Shown one piece after another: positions 35,785 through 43,923 of a stretch of 64,000 nucleotides of DNA. Numbering within the stretch: position 1 is the stretch's first letter; each line of letters opens with the position of its first letter. The translations under genes were made by a program, and so were the position numbers. This DNA comes from Acidobacteriota bacterium (lineage in GTDB: Bacteria; Acidobacteriota; Terriglobia; Acidiferrales; UBA7541). The stretch is from the NCBI GenBank assembly GCA_013289855.1, contig JABCZD010000005.1, forward strand, positions 372,001 to 436,000, read 5' to 3'. Below the pieces are notes generated by a model. It did not search any database, had not been told where the DNA came from, and saw only the letters and a program-made list of their open reading frames with translations.

Positions 35785-37317
35785 TCAATGCGGGGCGGCA
35801 GGCGTGGCGGGCTGGGACTGGAGAATTACTAGGAATTGGCGGAGGTCGCGGCGCTGGCGGTCGAGGGTGTCGGCTTCGGATTTTTGGACTTGCTTGTAGA
35901 TGGCGAATTCCTGGGCGGCTTGGGCGGCGTTGCCGGTGCGTTGGTAGGCTTGGCCGAGGCGGCGGTGGGCTTCGGCGAGTTGCGGGTTGGCGGCGATGGC
36001 TTGACGGAGAAACTGGGTGGCGCGGGCGAAATCGTTTTGCGCGGCGTAGAGAATGCCGAGTTGCAGATAGGCTTCGGCGAGCGTGGGATCGATGGCCACG
36101 GCTTTTTCCAGCAGGGCCACGGCCTGGCGGAATTGCTGGGAATTGCCCGGCGGATCGCCTGACGGATCGTTTGACGGATTTCCTGACCGATTGGTTGATG
36201 GATTGTCTGAAGGGCTGCCTGGCTGATTGACAGACGGATTTCCTGACAGATTTCCTGAAGGGCGATTATTTTTCCAGAGGCTGACGGCGTAATAATAATT
36301 CGCTCGCGCGTTGCCGGGCTGTAGTTTGGCGAAGCGGGCGAGTTTTTCTTCGGCGCAGGGGACGGGATCGATGGCGGCGTCTGCGATTTTGCCGAGAAAA
36401 AGATACGGGGCGGGATCGGCGGGATTTAGGTCGGAGGCTTGGCAGACGCGGCGGGCGGCGTCATCGCGCAAACCGTTGGCGTAGAGGGCGGCGCCGAGTC
36501 CGACGAGCATGCGCGTGGATTGCGGATGCAGAGCAAAACCTTTGGTAAAAACTTCGGCGGCGGGTTGGGTGGCGCGATGGAGGAGCAGTTCGCTGCCCCA
36601 GGCAAAATAATTTTCTTCGCTGGGGTCGAGGCGGGCGGCTTGCGCGTATTCGCGAACGGCGGCGACGGGATCGCTGGAGCGTTCGTCGCGATCGCCGGAT
36701 AGACGATGGGCGGCGGCGTCCGCGCTGGTGTTTGCGGAAGAAGCGGGTGCGGCGGCGGATTTTAGCGCCAGCGTTTCTTTGGCGAGGGCGTCGCTGGTGC
36801 GCGTGGTGGCGTCGGAGCCGTGCAAGCCGAGGTTGGACCAATCGGTGATGCCGGCGATGACGAAATTGGGCTGGTCGGAAAATTCCATGGAATTGGGGGA
36901 GCAAGGGTGCGGGGCGTTCGCATCGGGCGCATTGAGGACGAGGTCGACATGTTTATTTTCTCCCGCTGAAAGTTCGAGCGAGCGCGAAGGACCCGGGCAC
37001 ATCGCGGCTGTTCGCGCGGCGATGGTGAACGCACCGGGCGGAAGAGCGGTATACAAGAAGGTTCCGTCGGCAGCGGATTTGGTTTCGAAGGATTTTTCGC
37101 CCGGTCCGATCAGCACGATGGAAGCGGCGGCGACGGGCTTGCCGCTGGCGTCACGCACAACGCCTTCGATGGAGCTTGCTTCGGTGGCCTGCGGGGACGA
37201 AGTCTGCGCGAATGCCGGGACACTTGCGAAAGCTGGCAGCGCCAGCGCTGCCAAAAATAAAATTCGCGCCGCGAAATTTATTTTGGCAATGAACCGCGCT
37301 GAACAACTTAATGTCAT
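35785..37317 (-). CDS. Exported carboxypeptidase-regulatory/TPR protein with 4-residue repeat linker
   Basis: 510 residues from ATG 37315-37317. A signal peptide (ILFLAALALPAFASVPAFAQ) is followed by a carboxypeptidase-regulatory-like beta-sandwich (SIEGVVRDASGKPVAAASIV ... FTIAARTAAM) and then TPR repeats (VREYAQAARLDPSEENYFAW, EVFTKGFALHPQSTRMLVGL, AVALLEKAVAIDPTLAEAYL and RQAIAANPQLAEAHRRLGQA). Between TPRs lies a Ser/Gly/Asn/Pro tract (NLSGNPSVNQPGSPSDNPST...) encoded by nine 12-bp DNA repeats. This domain mix is common in acidobacterial secreted proteins; the role is unknown, perhaps envelope assembly. No good Shine-Dalgarno is seen. Confidence 0.8.
   Translation of the reverse strand: MTLSCSARFIAKINFAARILFLAALALPAFASVPAFAQTSSPQATEASSIEGVVRDASGKPVAAASIVLIGPGEKSFETKSAADGTFLYTALPPGAFTIAARTAAMCPGPSRSLELSAGENKHVDLVLNAPDANAPHPCSPNSMEFSDQPNFVIAGITDWSNLGLHGSDATTRTSDALAKETLALKSAAAPASSANTSADAAAHRLSGDRDERSSDPVAAVREYAQAARLDPSEENYFAWGSELLLHRATQPAAEVFTKGFALHPQSTRMLVGLGAALYANGLRDDAARRVCQASDLNPADPAPYLFLGKIADAAIDPVPCAEEKLARFAKLQPGNARANYYYAVSLWKNNRPSGNLSGNPSVNQPGSPSDNPSTNRSGNPSNDPSGDPPGNSQQFRQAVALLEKAVAIDPTLAEAYLQLGILYAAQNDFARATQFLRQAIAANPQLAEAHRRLGQAYQRTGNAAQAAQEFAIYKQVQKSEADTLDRQRRDLRQFLVILQSQPATPAAPH
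36151..36258. repeat. 12-bp minisatellite, nine units, inside the TPR gene
   Basis: Nine consecutive 12-base units with consensus CGGATTTCCTGA on the plus strand, running without gaps from 36151. Being a multiple of three it keeps the reading frame and encodes a four-residue repeat of the type S/N-G/P-N/D-P. Such arrays change copy number by slippage, so linker length may vary between strains. Confidence 0.8.
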
Positions 37318-37437
37318 GGGTGTCGAATATTGTATGCGGCGCAGCGGTTGCCCGCAATTGCAACGCGTGCGCTTGCGGCTTGCCGATTGCTCGCGGGTAG
37401 TATAGTTTTCCAGTTCCGCCAGCAAAGGAAAATTCGA

Positions 37438-38376
37438 ATGAGCAAAGTGCCGCGAATTGCCGTGATCGGCAGTGCGAATGTTGACCTGACCACGTTTAGC
37501 GATAAATTTCCTCGCCCCGGCGAAACGATTTTTGGGCAGCGCTTCGATTTGGGATTTGGCGGCAAGGGCGCGAACCAGGCGGTGGCCGCGCGGCTTTGTG
37601 GCGCTGAGGTGGTGATGATCGCCAAAGTCGGCAACGATTTATTTGGTGAAGCTACGATCAAAAATTTCAAAGCACAGGGAATCGATACGGCGCACGTGGG
37701 AATCGTTGAAGGCGTTTCCAGCGGCGTCGCGCCGATTTTTGTGGAGCCGGGCGGGCAGAACCGCATTTTGGTGGTGAAGGGCGCGAACGACACGCTGCGG
37801 CCGGCGGACATCGATGCCGCGGCGAAGACGCTGAAGACCGCGGACGCCATGGTACTGCAATTTGAAATTCCCCTGGAGACGATTTACTACGCCGTGGAGT
37901 TTGCCAATAAGAATAAAATTCGGTGCATCGTCAATCCCGCGCCCGCGCAGCCCGCGAATCTTGAAGCGCTGCGCACCGCGGACTACTTCATTCCCAATGA
38001 AAGCGAAGCGGAAACTATTACCGGCTTGCCGGTGCACTCGGTCGAGGAAGCCAAGCTGTGCGCGGCAGCGTTGTTGCAAAAAGGATTTGCGCGGGTGATT
38101 TTGACGCTGGGCAGCCGCGGTTCGCTGCTGGCGGCCCCGGAGTCCGCGGAGGTTTTTGCTCCGTTTGCGGTGACGCCGCTGGACACCACCGGGGCCGGCG
38201 ACGCGTTCATTGGCAGCTTCGCGGTATTTCTCGGCGAGGGCCTGCCGGAGCGCGAGGCGCTGACACGCGCGAACCTGTACGCGGGTTTGTCCACCATGCA
38301 AGTGGGGACGCAAAAATCGTTTCCGACGCGCGCGCGCTTCGAAACGGAATGGCAGAATCGGCGCGCGGCGCGGTAA
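37438..38376 (+). CDS. rbsK: Ribokinase (PfkB family)
   Basis: Phosphorylates ribose at O5 with ATP. 312 residues from ATG 37438, with AAGGAA upstream. PfkB signatures: IAVIGSANVDLTTFSDKFPR at the start, FGGKGANQAVAARLCGAEV for substrate binding, and the catalytic aspartate in TPLDTTGAGDAFIGSFAVFL. NPAPAQPAN is also ribokinase-like. The next gene, 12 bases downstream, encodes a GRP-type sugar transporter, which supports ribose or another pentose as substrate. The frame upstream of 37438 is spurious. Confidence 0.92.
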   Translation: MSKVPRIAVIGSANVDLTTFSDKFPRPGETIFGQRFDLGFGGKGANQAVAARLCGAEVVMIAKVGNDLFGEATIKNFKAQGIDTAHVGIVEGVSSGVAPIFVEPGGQNRILVVKGANDTLRPADIDAAAKTLKTADAMVLQFEIPLETIYYAVEFANKNKIRCIVNPAPAQPANLEALRTADYFIPNESEAETITGLPVHSVEEAKLCAAALLQKGFARVILTLGSRGSLLAAPESAEVFAPFAVTPLDTTGAGDAFIGSFAVFLGEGLPEREALTRANLYAGLSTMQVGTQKSFPTRARFETEWQNRRAAR

Positions 38377-38388
38377 AAAGGAGCCAGC

Positions 38389-39387
38389 ATGTTTGTTTTG
38401 CAGAGTTATCCCGCAGCCGTGGTTTTCTGCGTCATTACCATGTTCTGTTGGGGCTCGTGGGCCAACACGCAAAAACTGGCGCGCAAAGGCTGGCGCTTTG
38501 AACTTTTCTACTGGGACTACACCATCGGCGTGCTGCTGCTGACGTTGATATTGGGGCTGACGCTGGGCAGTTCCGGCAGCGCGGGACGCCCGTTTCTTGA
38601 GGATCTGCGACAAGCATCGCAGTCCAGCATTTTTTCGGCGCTGCTCGGCGGCGCGATTTTCAACGCGGCAAATATCCTGCTGGTTGCGGCGATTGACATC
38701 GCGGGCATGGCGGTGGCTTTTCCCGTGGGCATCGGGCTTGCGCTGGTTTTGGGAGTGGTGGTGAACTATGTGGCGGATCCGATCGGCAACGCTGGCTTGC
38801 TTTTCGGAGGCGTGGCTTTGGTCGTGCTGGCCATTCTTCTGGACGCTACCGCTTACCGTAAGATTCCCGGCGGCGCGGCGGGGGTCAGCACAAAAGGGTT
38901 GGTGCTTTCGGTCTCCTGCGGCCTGCTGATGGGCTTTTTCTATCGCTTCGTGGCGGCTTCAATGTATCCGGATTTCACGCAGCCCGCGCCTGGGACGTTC
39001 GGGCCGTATGCCGCGGTTTTTGTGTTCGCCGTGGGGATTTTTCTTAGTAATTTTATCCTGAATACTCTGGTGATGAAAAAGCCGTTCGTGGGCGCGCCGG
39101 TGGCGTTTTCCGATTATTTCGGCGGCGATTTCCGCACGCATCTCACGGGCATTCTGGGCGGCATGATCTGGGGCGTGGGAATGTCGTTTAACATCATCGC
39201 TTCGGGGCGCGCGGGGTTCGCGATTTCCTACGGGCTTGGACAAGGCGCGACGATGGTCGCCGCGCTTTGGGGAGTTTTTATCTGGAAGGAGTTTCGCGCC
39301 GCTCCCGCGGGCACGTCCAAACTTATTGGCGCGATGTTCCTCTGCTTTCTTGCGGGGATTGTGCTGATCATTCGTGCGCGCTTGTAA
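38389..39387 (+). CDS. GRP-family sugar transporter (DMT superfamily)
   Basis: 332 residues with ten hydrophobic helices, e.g. AVVFCVITMFCWGSWANTQK at the start, then IGVLLLTLILGLTLGSS and GMAVAFPVGIGLALVLGVVV. The WGSWANTQKLA and ISYGLGQGATMVAALWGVF segments fit the glucose/ribose porter (GRP) family, related to RhaT and GlcU, which carry sugars with H+ or Na+. AAGGAG lies ahead of the ATG. The gene follows ribokinase by 12 bases, so the pair probably imports and phosphorylates one pentose. The sugar itself is inferred from context. Confidence 0.85.
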   Translation: MFVLQSYPAAVVFCVITMFCWGSWANTQKLARKGWRFELFYWDYTIGVLLLTLILGLTLGSSGSAGRPFLEDLRQASQSSIFSALLGGAIFNAANILLVAAIDIAGMAVAFPVGIGLALVLGVVVNYVADPIGNAGLLFGGVALVVLAILLDATAYRKIPGGAAGVSTKGLVLSVSCGLLMGFFYRFVAASMYPDFTQPAPGTFGPYAAVFVFAVGIFLSNFILNTLVMKKPFVGAPVAFSDYFGGDFRTHLTGILGGMIWGVGMSFNIIASGRAGFAISYGLGQGATMVAALWGVFIWKEFRAAPAGTSKLIGAMFLCFLAGIVLIIRARL

Positions 39388-39848
39388 CACGCCCGTAACA
39401 TTTGCAGCGGCCCGATGAAGTCGTCCGGAAAACACGAAATAATAATTCTCTTAGAAGCTTCCACAGCTTCCTTTTTTCCGAAACTTTACTTTTACCTTGA
39501 CACCCAATCCGGCAGGCAACTAACCTACGCGCAATGACTTAGGGGTGATACCGCTGAAAAGTTTTTCTTTTGCAGCGCCCTCCTTGCGGGAGCCATGATG
39601 CGTTCGGATGGATGTAGACCTTTCCAAAGATACGCTTTCTCATTTCCGCGGGATCTCTGTCGAGTGCAAGTTTTTAAAATGGATTGCAGCAAAGATTTAG
39701 CGACACCGCGCGCGCGATTTGTGATTCACTGCGTCTGAATGAAGTGTGGTGACGGGGAATTTTTCAGAAGGCCGCGCATGCCGCTGCGTGCACGTGCCGC
39801 ACTGGAAGGCGATCGAAGTATCCGGGGTACTCGAAAGGAGTTTAGTCT
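39388..39848. other. Long leader region of the TonB-dependent receptor gene
   Basis: About 460 bases with no coding frame. It contains a promoter candidate at 39497-39526, so the transcript would carry a ~315-base untranslated leader. The leader includes a short hairpin (CTCC-TTGC-GGGAG region near 39580). I see no known riboswitch signature, but the length makes post-transcriptional control plausible. Confidence 0.45.
39497..39526 (+). promoter_or_regulatory. Candidate sigma70 promoter for the TonB-dependent receptor
   Basis: TTGACA (39497-39502), 18-base spacer, TAACCT (39521-39526). The -35 is perfect, the -10 moderate. It is the best pair in the region and lies 323 bases ahead of the gene. 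Confidence 0.45.
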
Positions 39849-42800
39849 ATGAGGGTAAGATCATTTGGTTTCGCAATCGCAATGGTGGCGGCGCTTTTTG
39901 GGGCTTCCTCGCTGTATGGCCAAGCCACGGGGAGTTTCACCGGTAATGTGATCGACAAATCCGGCTCTTCCGTGTCCGGCGCCACCGTGACGGCCACTTC
40001 CCAAGGCACCGGGGTGGCCCGCGAGAGCAAGACCGACGACGCTGGCCACTACCTCATCCCGCTCCTCCCCGTAGGCCTCTATACCCTCCGCGTGGAGTTC
40101 ACCGGCTTCGCACCGGTGGAATCCAAAGACCTGCGTCTGCAGGTGGATGAATCGCGCGAACTGAACTTCACGCTGTCGCCATCAACGGCGACGAGTACCG
40201 TCGAAGTCACAGCCTCAGCGGTTGCGGTGGAAACCACCAATCCCTCTCTCGGCCAGGTGATTACCGCGCAGCAAGTAACGCAATTGCCGCTGAATGGCCG
40301 CGATTTCGTGCAGCTCGCCACGCTCACTGCCGGAGCAACAGCAGAAACCAACCCGAACAGTTTTTTCACGGGCGGCGCGGACAGCGAGGTGGCGGCGCGT
40401 GGATCGTTCTCGCTATCGGTCGGCGGGTCACGTCCGAATAGTACCGATTGGATTTTGGATGGGGTGGACAACAACGAATTGACTGCTGGCGGTATCGGCA
40501 TCTTTTCGTCCATTGATGACATTCAAGAGTTCAAGGTCTTGACGTACAACTACTCAGCGCAATATGGCACCCGCGCGGGACCCGCGGTGCTGGTCACCAC
40601 CAAATCCGGCTCCAATGACTTCCACGGAACGCTGTTCGAGTTCTTCCGCAATACCTCGCTGGATGCCAAGAGCTTTTTTGCTCAGACACCGGAAAAGTTC
40701 AACTTGAACCAATTTGGCGGGTCCGTCGGTGGACCCATCCGCAAGAACAAGACTTTTTTCTTCGTAGATGGCGAGCAAAAGGATCAGCTCCACGCCATTC
40801 CTTTTACAGGGCTGGTACCCAGTGCGGCGATGCGGCCGAGTGCCACGCAACCCTACGCGGACTTCACGAATGATCCCTTTGGCAATCCTGTGACTGGCAC
40901 AGTGCTGGTCGGCAACAATCTCGTTACGGTACCTGGGATCGTTAATCCGAATATGTTGGGAACTTCGACAAACCCCGCGGTCTTTCCCAACGTCTATTTC
41001 CAGTGCAACGCTGCGGGCGTGCCGCTTCCGGCCGCAGCGAATGGCAGCCAGCCGCAGGGAACGCCGTGTAGCAAAATTCCAGCCAGCTTGGTCAATAGCA
41101 TTGGCGGATCCTTGATTAACCTCTATCCGATGCCGAACGCCAACAATGCCGCTGCGGGGTTCAACTTTGTAAGCCAGCCGGTGCGCAGCCTGTATGAAAC
41201 GAAGTTTGACGTCCGGCTGGATCACACCTTTTCGAGCGCCGATAGTATCTTCTCTCGTTTTAGCTACGATCAGGCGGTTTCTTACGTGCCTGGCGGAGGG
41301 GGGCCTGACTCATTTGCCGAGGCTAACGCGTTCGGGAGCAACCAGGGAATTATCAATCACGCGCGCAACGTCGCCATTGGCGAGACCCACGTCTTTTCAC
41401 CCAACTTGGTGAACCAGGCGAGCTTCGGTTACAACCGCATCTTCGACTACATCACCTCGCAGGGCACGGGGAGTTGCGCGTCAGCGAACATCGCAGGCAC
41501 CGGCATTCCCGGCGCGAACCTGGGCTGCACCGGTGCTCCCGGCAGCGCCACGTGCATTCAGGGAGCCTATAGCTGCGGTTTGGTGTCGACGTTGCTCACT
41601 GGCGGCTACTGGTCCCTGGGTGATCGAGGCTACACGCCGTTTCAAGGCGGAACCAATATCTTTACGTTCGCTGATTCGCTCGACGTGATTCGCGGCAAGC
41701 ACGACATCAAGTTGGGTATTGATATCCGTGCAAACCAGATGAACGTAGGCGCCGAAGCGTTCCAGGACGGCTTCTGGATTCCCGGTGCTATCGGCACTTT
41801 CTCCGGCTTCTCTCTTGGGCCCGCAACGCCCGGCACCGCCCCGTTAGCGAGTATTCCTGGTAATCCGCAGGCGGATTTAGTGCTTGGGTTAGTGGGCGTA
41901 TCTGAGCACGATCAGACCTTCAACGGCCCAGTTACCGGTCGTCGCTGGAAGATCATCCGTCCGTACCTGCAGGATGATTGGAGAATCACCAGAGACCTTA
42001 CGCTGAATCTGGGCCTGGCGTGGGATTTCACGACTCCCATTACCGATTCCGATGGGCGCATGGCCGACTATATTCCTGGGACGGGCTCGGGCCAGCTGCT
42101 CATTGCCAATCAGAACAATGTGAACGCGTCGGCTGGCATACAGATGAATTGGACCGCCCTTGAGCCGCGCATCGGCTTGGCTTGGAAGGTGCTCGGCAGC
42201 GATAAGACCGTCGTGCGCGGGGGCTTTTCCGTCTATCACGATTCTGCTTGGAGCATGGGCGCTCAGGGCCTTTGGCAGAATCCACCGTTCTTCGCCGAGG
42301 GCGATAACTTTGGCTTAGCGCAAAACTCCGGGATACTTTTCGGAACCCAACAAGTCGGTTGCCCCACGGCCACCTCGTTCTGCGCCACAGTACCGAATGG
42401 GCCGGCAGTTACGGGCGTTACCACGTCTCAGGGATTTCCCATTTTCAATACCCCGCCGGACATTGCCACCTTTACCGGAACGTTTTTCTTCCAACCCACC
42501 GACTTCAAGCTCGGCATGGTTCAGCAGTACAACGCGAACGTGGAGCGGCAGCTACCTGGAAACATCGTCCTTACCGTTGGCTATGCCGGTTCACATGGCA
42601 GAAACATTCTCGTGGCTGGAAACAACCTGAACACGAACAGCCCGTTGAGCGGGAACGGGATTGGCCCAACCGCTTGCGGCACGGTTACCGGTTATACCCT
42701 CGGATGCGCCGCCAATGGCGGTCCTTATGTGTCGCCATTTGGGGTCGGAAACGCTGTTTTGGAGTTCGGCGACCTCGGCAAGACCACCTACAACTCGCTG

Positions 42801-43541
42801 CAAATCAAGGCCGAGACGAAGTCCTCCAGATACGGTCTCTACGCCCTGGTCGCCTACACCTATTCGCATACCTACGACAATGGCCTATCCGACGGCCTGG
42901 GCTCCTTGCTCAGCGCGCCCTACTTCCCGCTCCCGAATTGGCAGAACCTGGATTGGGGTTTGTCGCAAATCAACCTCAACAATAATTTCACTGCCAGTGT
43001 TATCTACGACTTGCCGTTCGGCAGGGGCAAGAAGTTTGGCAACGACTGGAATACCGCGACGAACTCGTTACTCGGCGGCTGGCAGGTGACGCTCATCGAA
43101 AAAATCACCTCCGGGTTCCCCGTTCCGCTGATCGACAGCGCTAACTCGTCAGGAGTCTCCTTCAATGCCGGGGGCAACGGTAACAACTTCAACCGCCCGG
43201 ACCAAGTTGCTGGGTGCCCCGTGCAAGCTGCGAACCACTCCTTGAACCAGTGGATCAACCCGGCCTGCTTTGTTGGGGCACCTGGAGGCGAACTTGGTGA
43301 CGCCTCGCGCGTTCCGGTAACGGGCCCAGATTTCGTCAACACCGACTTCTCGGTTATCAAACAATTCGCGTTGCCTTGGGAGAATATGGGATTGAATTTC
43401 CGGGCGGAGTTCTTCAACCTTTTCAATCACGCGCAATTCGGTATGCCGGTAAACGATGTTAACGCTCTCGGCTTTGGCGCGGTGAATTCGACCGTGAACA
43501 ACCCGCGGCTGGTCCAGTTCGGACTCAAGCTAACCTTTTAA
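39849..43541 (+). CDS. TonB-dependent receptor with carboxypeptidase-regulatory N-domain (Oar-like)
   Basis: Outer-membrane transporter of 1230 residues. A signal peptide (FAIAMVAALFGASSLYGQ) is followed by a CarboxypepD_reg domain (GSFTGNVIDKSGSSVSGATV ... GLYTLRVEFTGF), then the plug (ITAQQVTQLPLNGRDFVQLA; DWILDGVDNNE; SAQYGTRAGPAVLVTTKSGS), then a long barrel (FHGTLFEFFRNTSLDAKSFF) ending GLKLTF with the C-terminal Phe. AAAGGAG lies eight bases ahead of the ATG. This architecture is greatly expanded in Acidobacteriota and imports oligomers or ligands too large for porins. The substrate is unknown; neighbours suggest nucleosides or ribose-containing compounds. Confidence 0.93.
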   Translation: MRVRSFGFAIAMVAALFGASSLYGQATGSFTGNVIDKSGSSVSGATVTATSQGTGVARESKTDDAGHYLIPLLPVGLYTLRVEFTGFAPVESKDLRLQVDESRELNFTLSPSTATSTVEVTASAVAVETTNPSLGQVITAQQVTQLPLNGRDFVQLATLTAGATAETNPNSFFTGGADSEVAARGSFSLSVGGSRPNSTDWILDGVDNNELTAGGIGIFSSIDDIQEFKVLTYNYSAQYGTRAGPAVLVTTKSGSNDFHGTLFEFFRNTSLDAKSFFAQTPEKFNLNQFGGSVGGPIRKNKTFFFVDGEQKDQLHAIPFTGLVPSAAMRPSATQPYADFTNDPFGNPVTGTVLVGNNLVTVPGIVNPNMLGTSTNPAVFPNVYFQCNAAGVPLPAAANGSQPQGTPCSKIPASLVNSIGGSLINLYPMPNANNAAAGFNFVSQPVRSLYETKFDVRLDHTFSSADSIFSRFSYDQAVSYVPGGGGPDSFAEANAFGSNQGIINHARNVAIGETHVFSPNLVNQASFGYNRIFDYITSQGTGSCASANIAGTGIPGANLGCTGAPGSATCIQGAYSCGLVSTLLTGGYWSLGDRGYTPFQGGTNIFTFADSLDVIRGKHDIKLGIDIRANQMNVGAEAFQDGFWIPGAIGTFSGFSLGPATPGTAPLASIPGNPQADLVLGLVGVSEHDQTFNGPVTGRRWKIIRPYLQDDWRITRDLTLNLGLAWDFTTPITDSDGRMADYIPGTGSGQLLIANQNNVNASAGIQMNWTALEPRIGLAWKVLGSDKTVVRGGFSVYHDSAWSMGAQGLWQNPPFFAEGDNFGLAQNSGILFGTQQVGCPTATSFCATVPNGPAVTGVTTSQGFPIFNTPPDIATFTGTFFFQPTDFKLGMVQQYNANVERQLPGNIVLTVGYAGSHGRNILVAGNNLNTNSPLSGNGIGPTACGTVTGYTLGCAANGGPYVSPFGVGNAVLEFGDLGKTTYNSLQIKAETKSSRYGLYALVAYTYSHTYDNGLSDGLGSLLSAPYFPLPNWQNLDWGLSQINLNNNFTASVIYDLPFGRGKKFGNDWNTATNSLLGGWQVTLIEKITSGFPVPLIDSANSSGVSFNAGGNGNNFNRPDQVAGCPVQAANHSLNQWINPACFVGAPGGELGDASRVPVTGPDFVNTDFSVIKQFALPWENMGLNFRAEFFNLFNHAQFGMPVNDVNALGFGAVNSTVNNPRLVQFGLKLTF

Positions 43542-43575
43542 CTGCTCCTGCTGGGCGCAACATTCTGCGTAACCA

Positions 43576-43606
43576 TGGCCGGCTCGGCGCATCGCTGAGT
43601 CGGCCA
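43576..43606 (+). terminator. Hairpin terminator after the TonB-dependent receptor
   Basis: Nested inverted repeat: outer arms TGGCCG / CGGCCA and inner arms CTCGGCG / CGCTGAG (one G-T pair) around a three-base loop, followed by ATTTCTT. It starts 34 bases after the stop codon. Confidence 0.55.
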
Positions 43607-43703
43607 ATTTCTTGTACTGTGAACAAAAGAATCGGGTTTAGGAGCGGTTTGAGTGGCAATTTTCAGGGCGCGTATTCGGAAGTAGCTCTTTCCTCGATTA
43701 TAC

Positions 43704-43732
43704 TTGACATTGATGTACTAATCGGTTATCAT
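43704..43732 (+). promoter_or_regulatory. Near-consensus sigma70 promoter of the first nucleoside hydrolase
   Basis: TTGACA (43704-43709), 17-base spacer, TATCAT (43727-43732). The transcript would start near 43739 and carry a ~175-base leader made mostly of the 39-bp repeats. Confidence 0.65.
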
Positions 43733-43737
43733 CCTTT

Positions 43738-43923
43738 ATGTCTCTTCGACACTCTCGACCGCGGACAGTCCGAATCCTCCTAAGCCATTTAGGATCAATA
43801 TTTTCCAAAGTATCTCCCGTAAACCCTTTAGAATCCGCACTTCCAAGAACATGCGTTTTAACCCCACTGGAATCAACACTTCCAAAAAACAGGGGGGAGG
43901 GGAGGGGCGTACTTAAATGGTAA
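43738..43923 (+). other. Possible leader ORF made of 13-residue repeats
   Basis: An ATG frame of 61 codons starts about where transcription would begin and overlaps the nucleoside hydrolase start by a few bases (ATGGTAA). It reads NPLESALPRTCVLTPLESTL and ends GEGRGVLKW, i.e. the DNA repeat read as 13-residue units containing PLES. It has no ribosome site, so it may be non-coding or a leaderless coupling peptide. Confidence 0.25.
43781..43908 (+). repeat. 39-bp tandem repeat ending in a G-tract, locus 2
   Basis: Three degenerate units start at 43781, 43820 and 43859, exactly 39 bases apart: TAAGCCATTTAGGATCAATA.., TAAACCCTTTAGAATCCGCA.., TAACCCCACTGGAATCAACA... Each continues to TTTTCCAA or CTTCCAA. 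The last runs into GGGGGGAGGGGAGGGG. The pattern matches the 40-bp repeat at 31626-31740. There is no spacer diversity of CRISPR type. Confidence 0.7.

Larger units (their letters stand above)
43542..43916. other. Region between TonB receptor and nucleoside hydrolase
   Basis: About 375 bases. It holds, in order, a terminator-like hairpin (43576-43606), a near-consensus promoter (43704-43732) and a 39-bp tandem repeat block (43781-43908) whose G-tract doubles as the ribosome site of the next gene. All are listed separately. Confidence 0.6.

Noticed and set aside
31626..43908. CRISPR array at the 39/40-bp repeats
   Set aside because: Units abut each other and are degenerate throughout; there is no alternation of conserved repeat and unique spacer and no cas gene.
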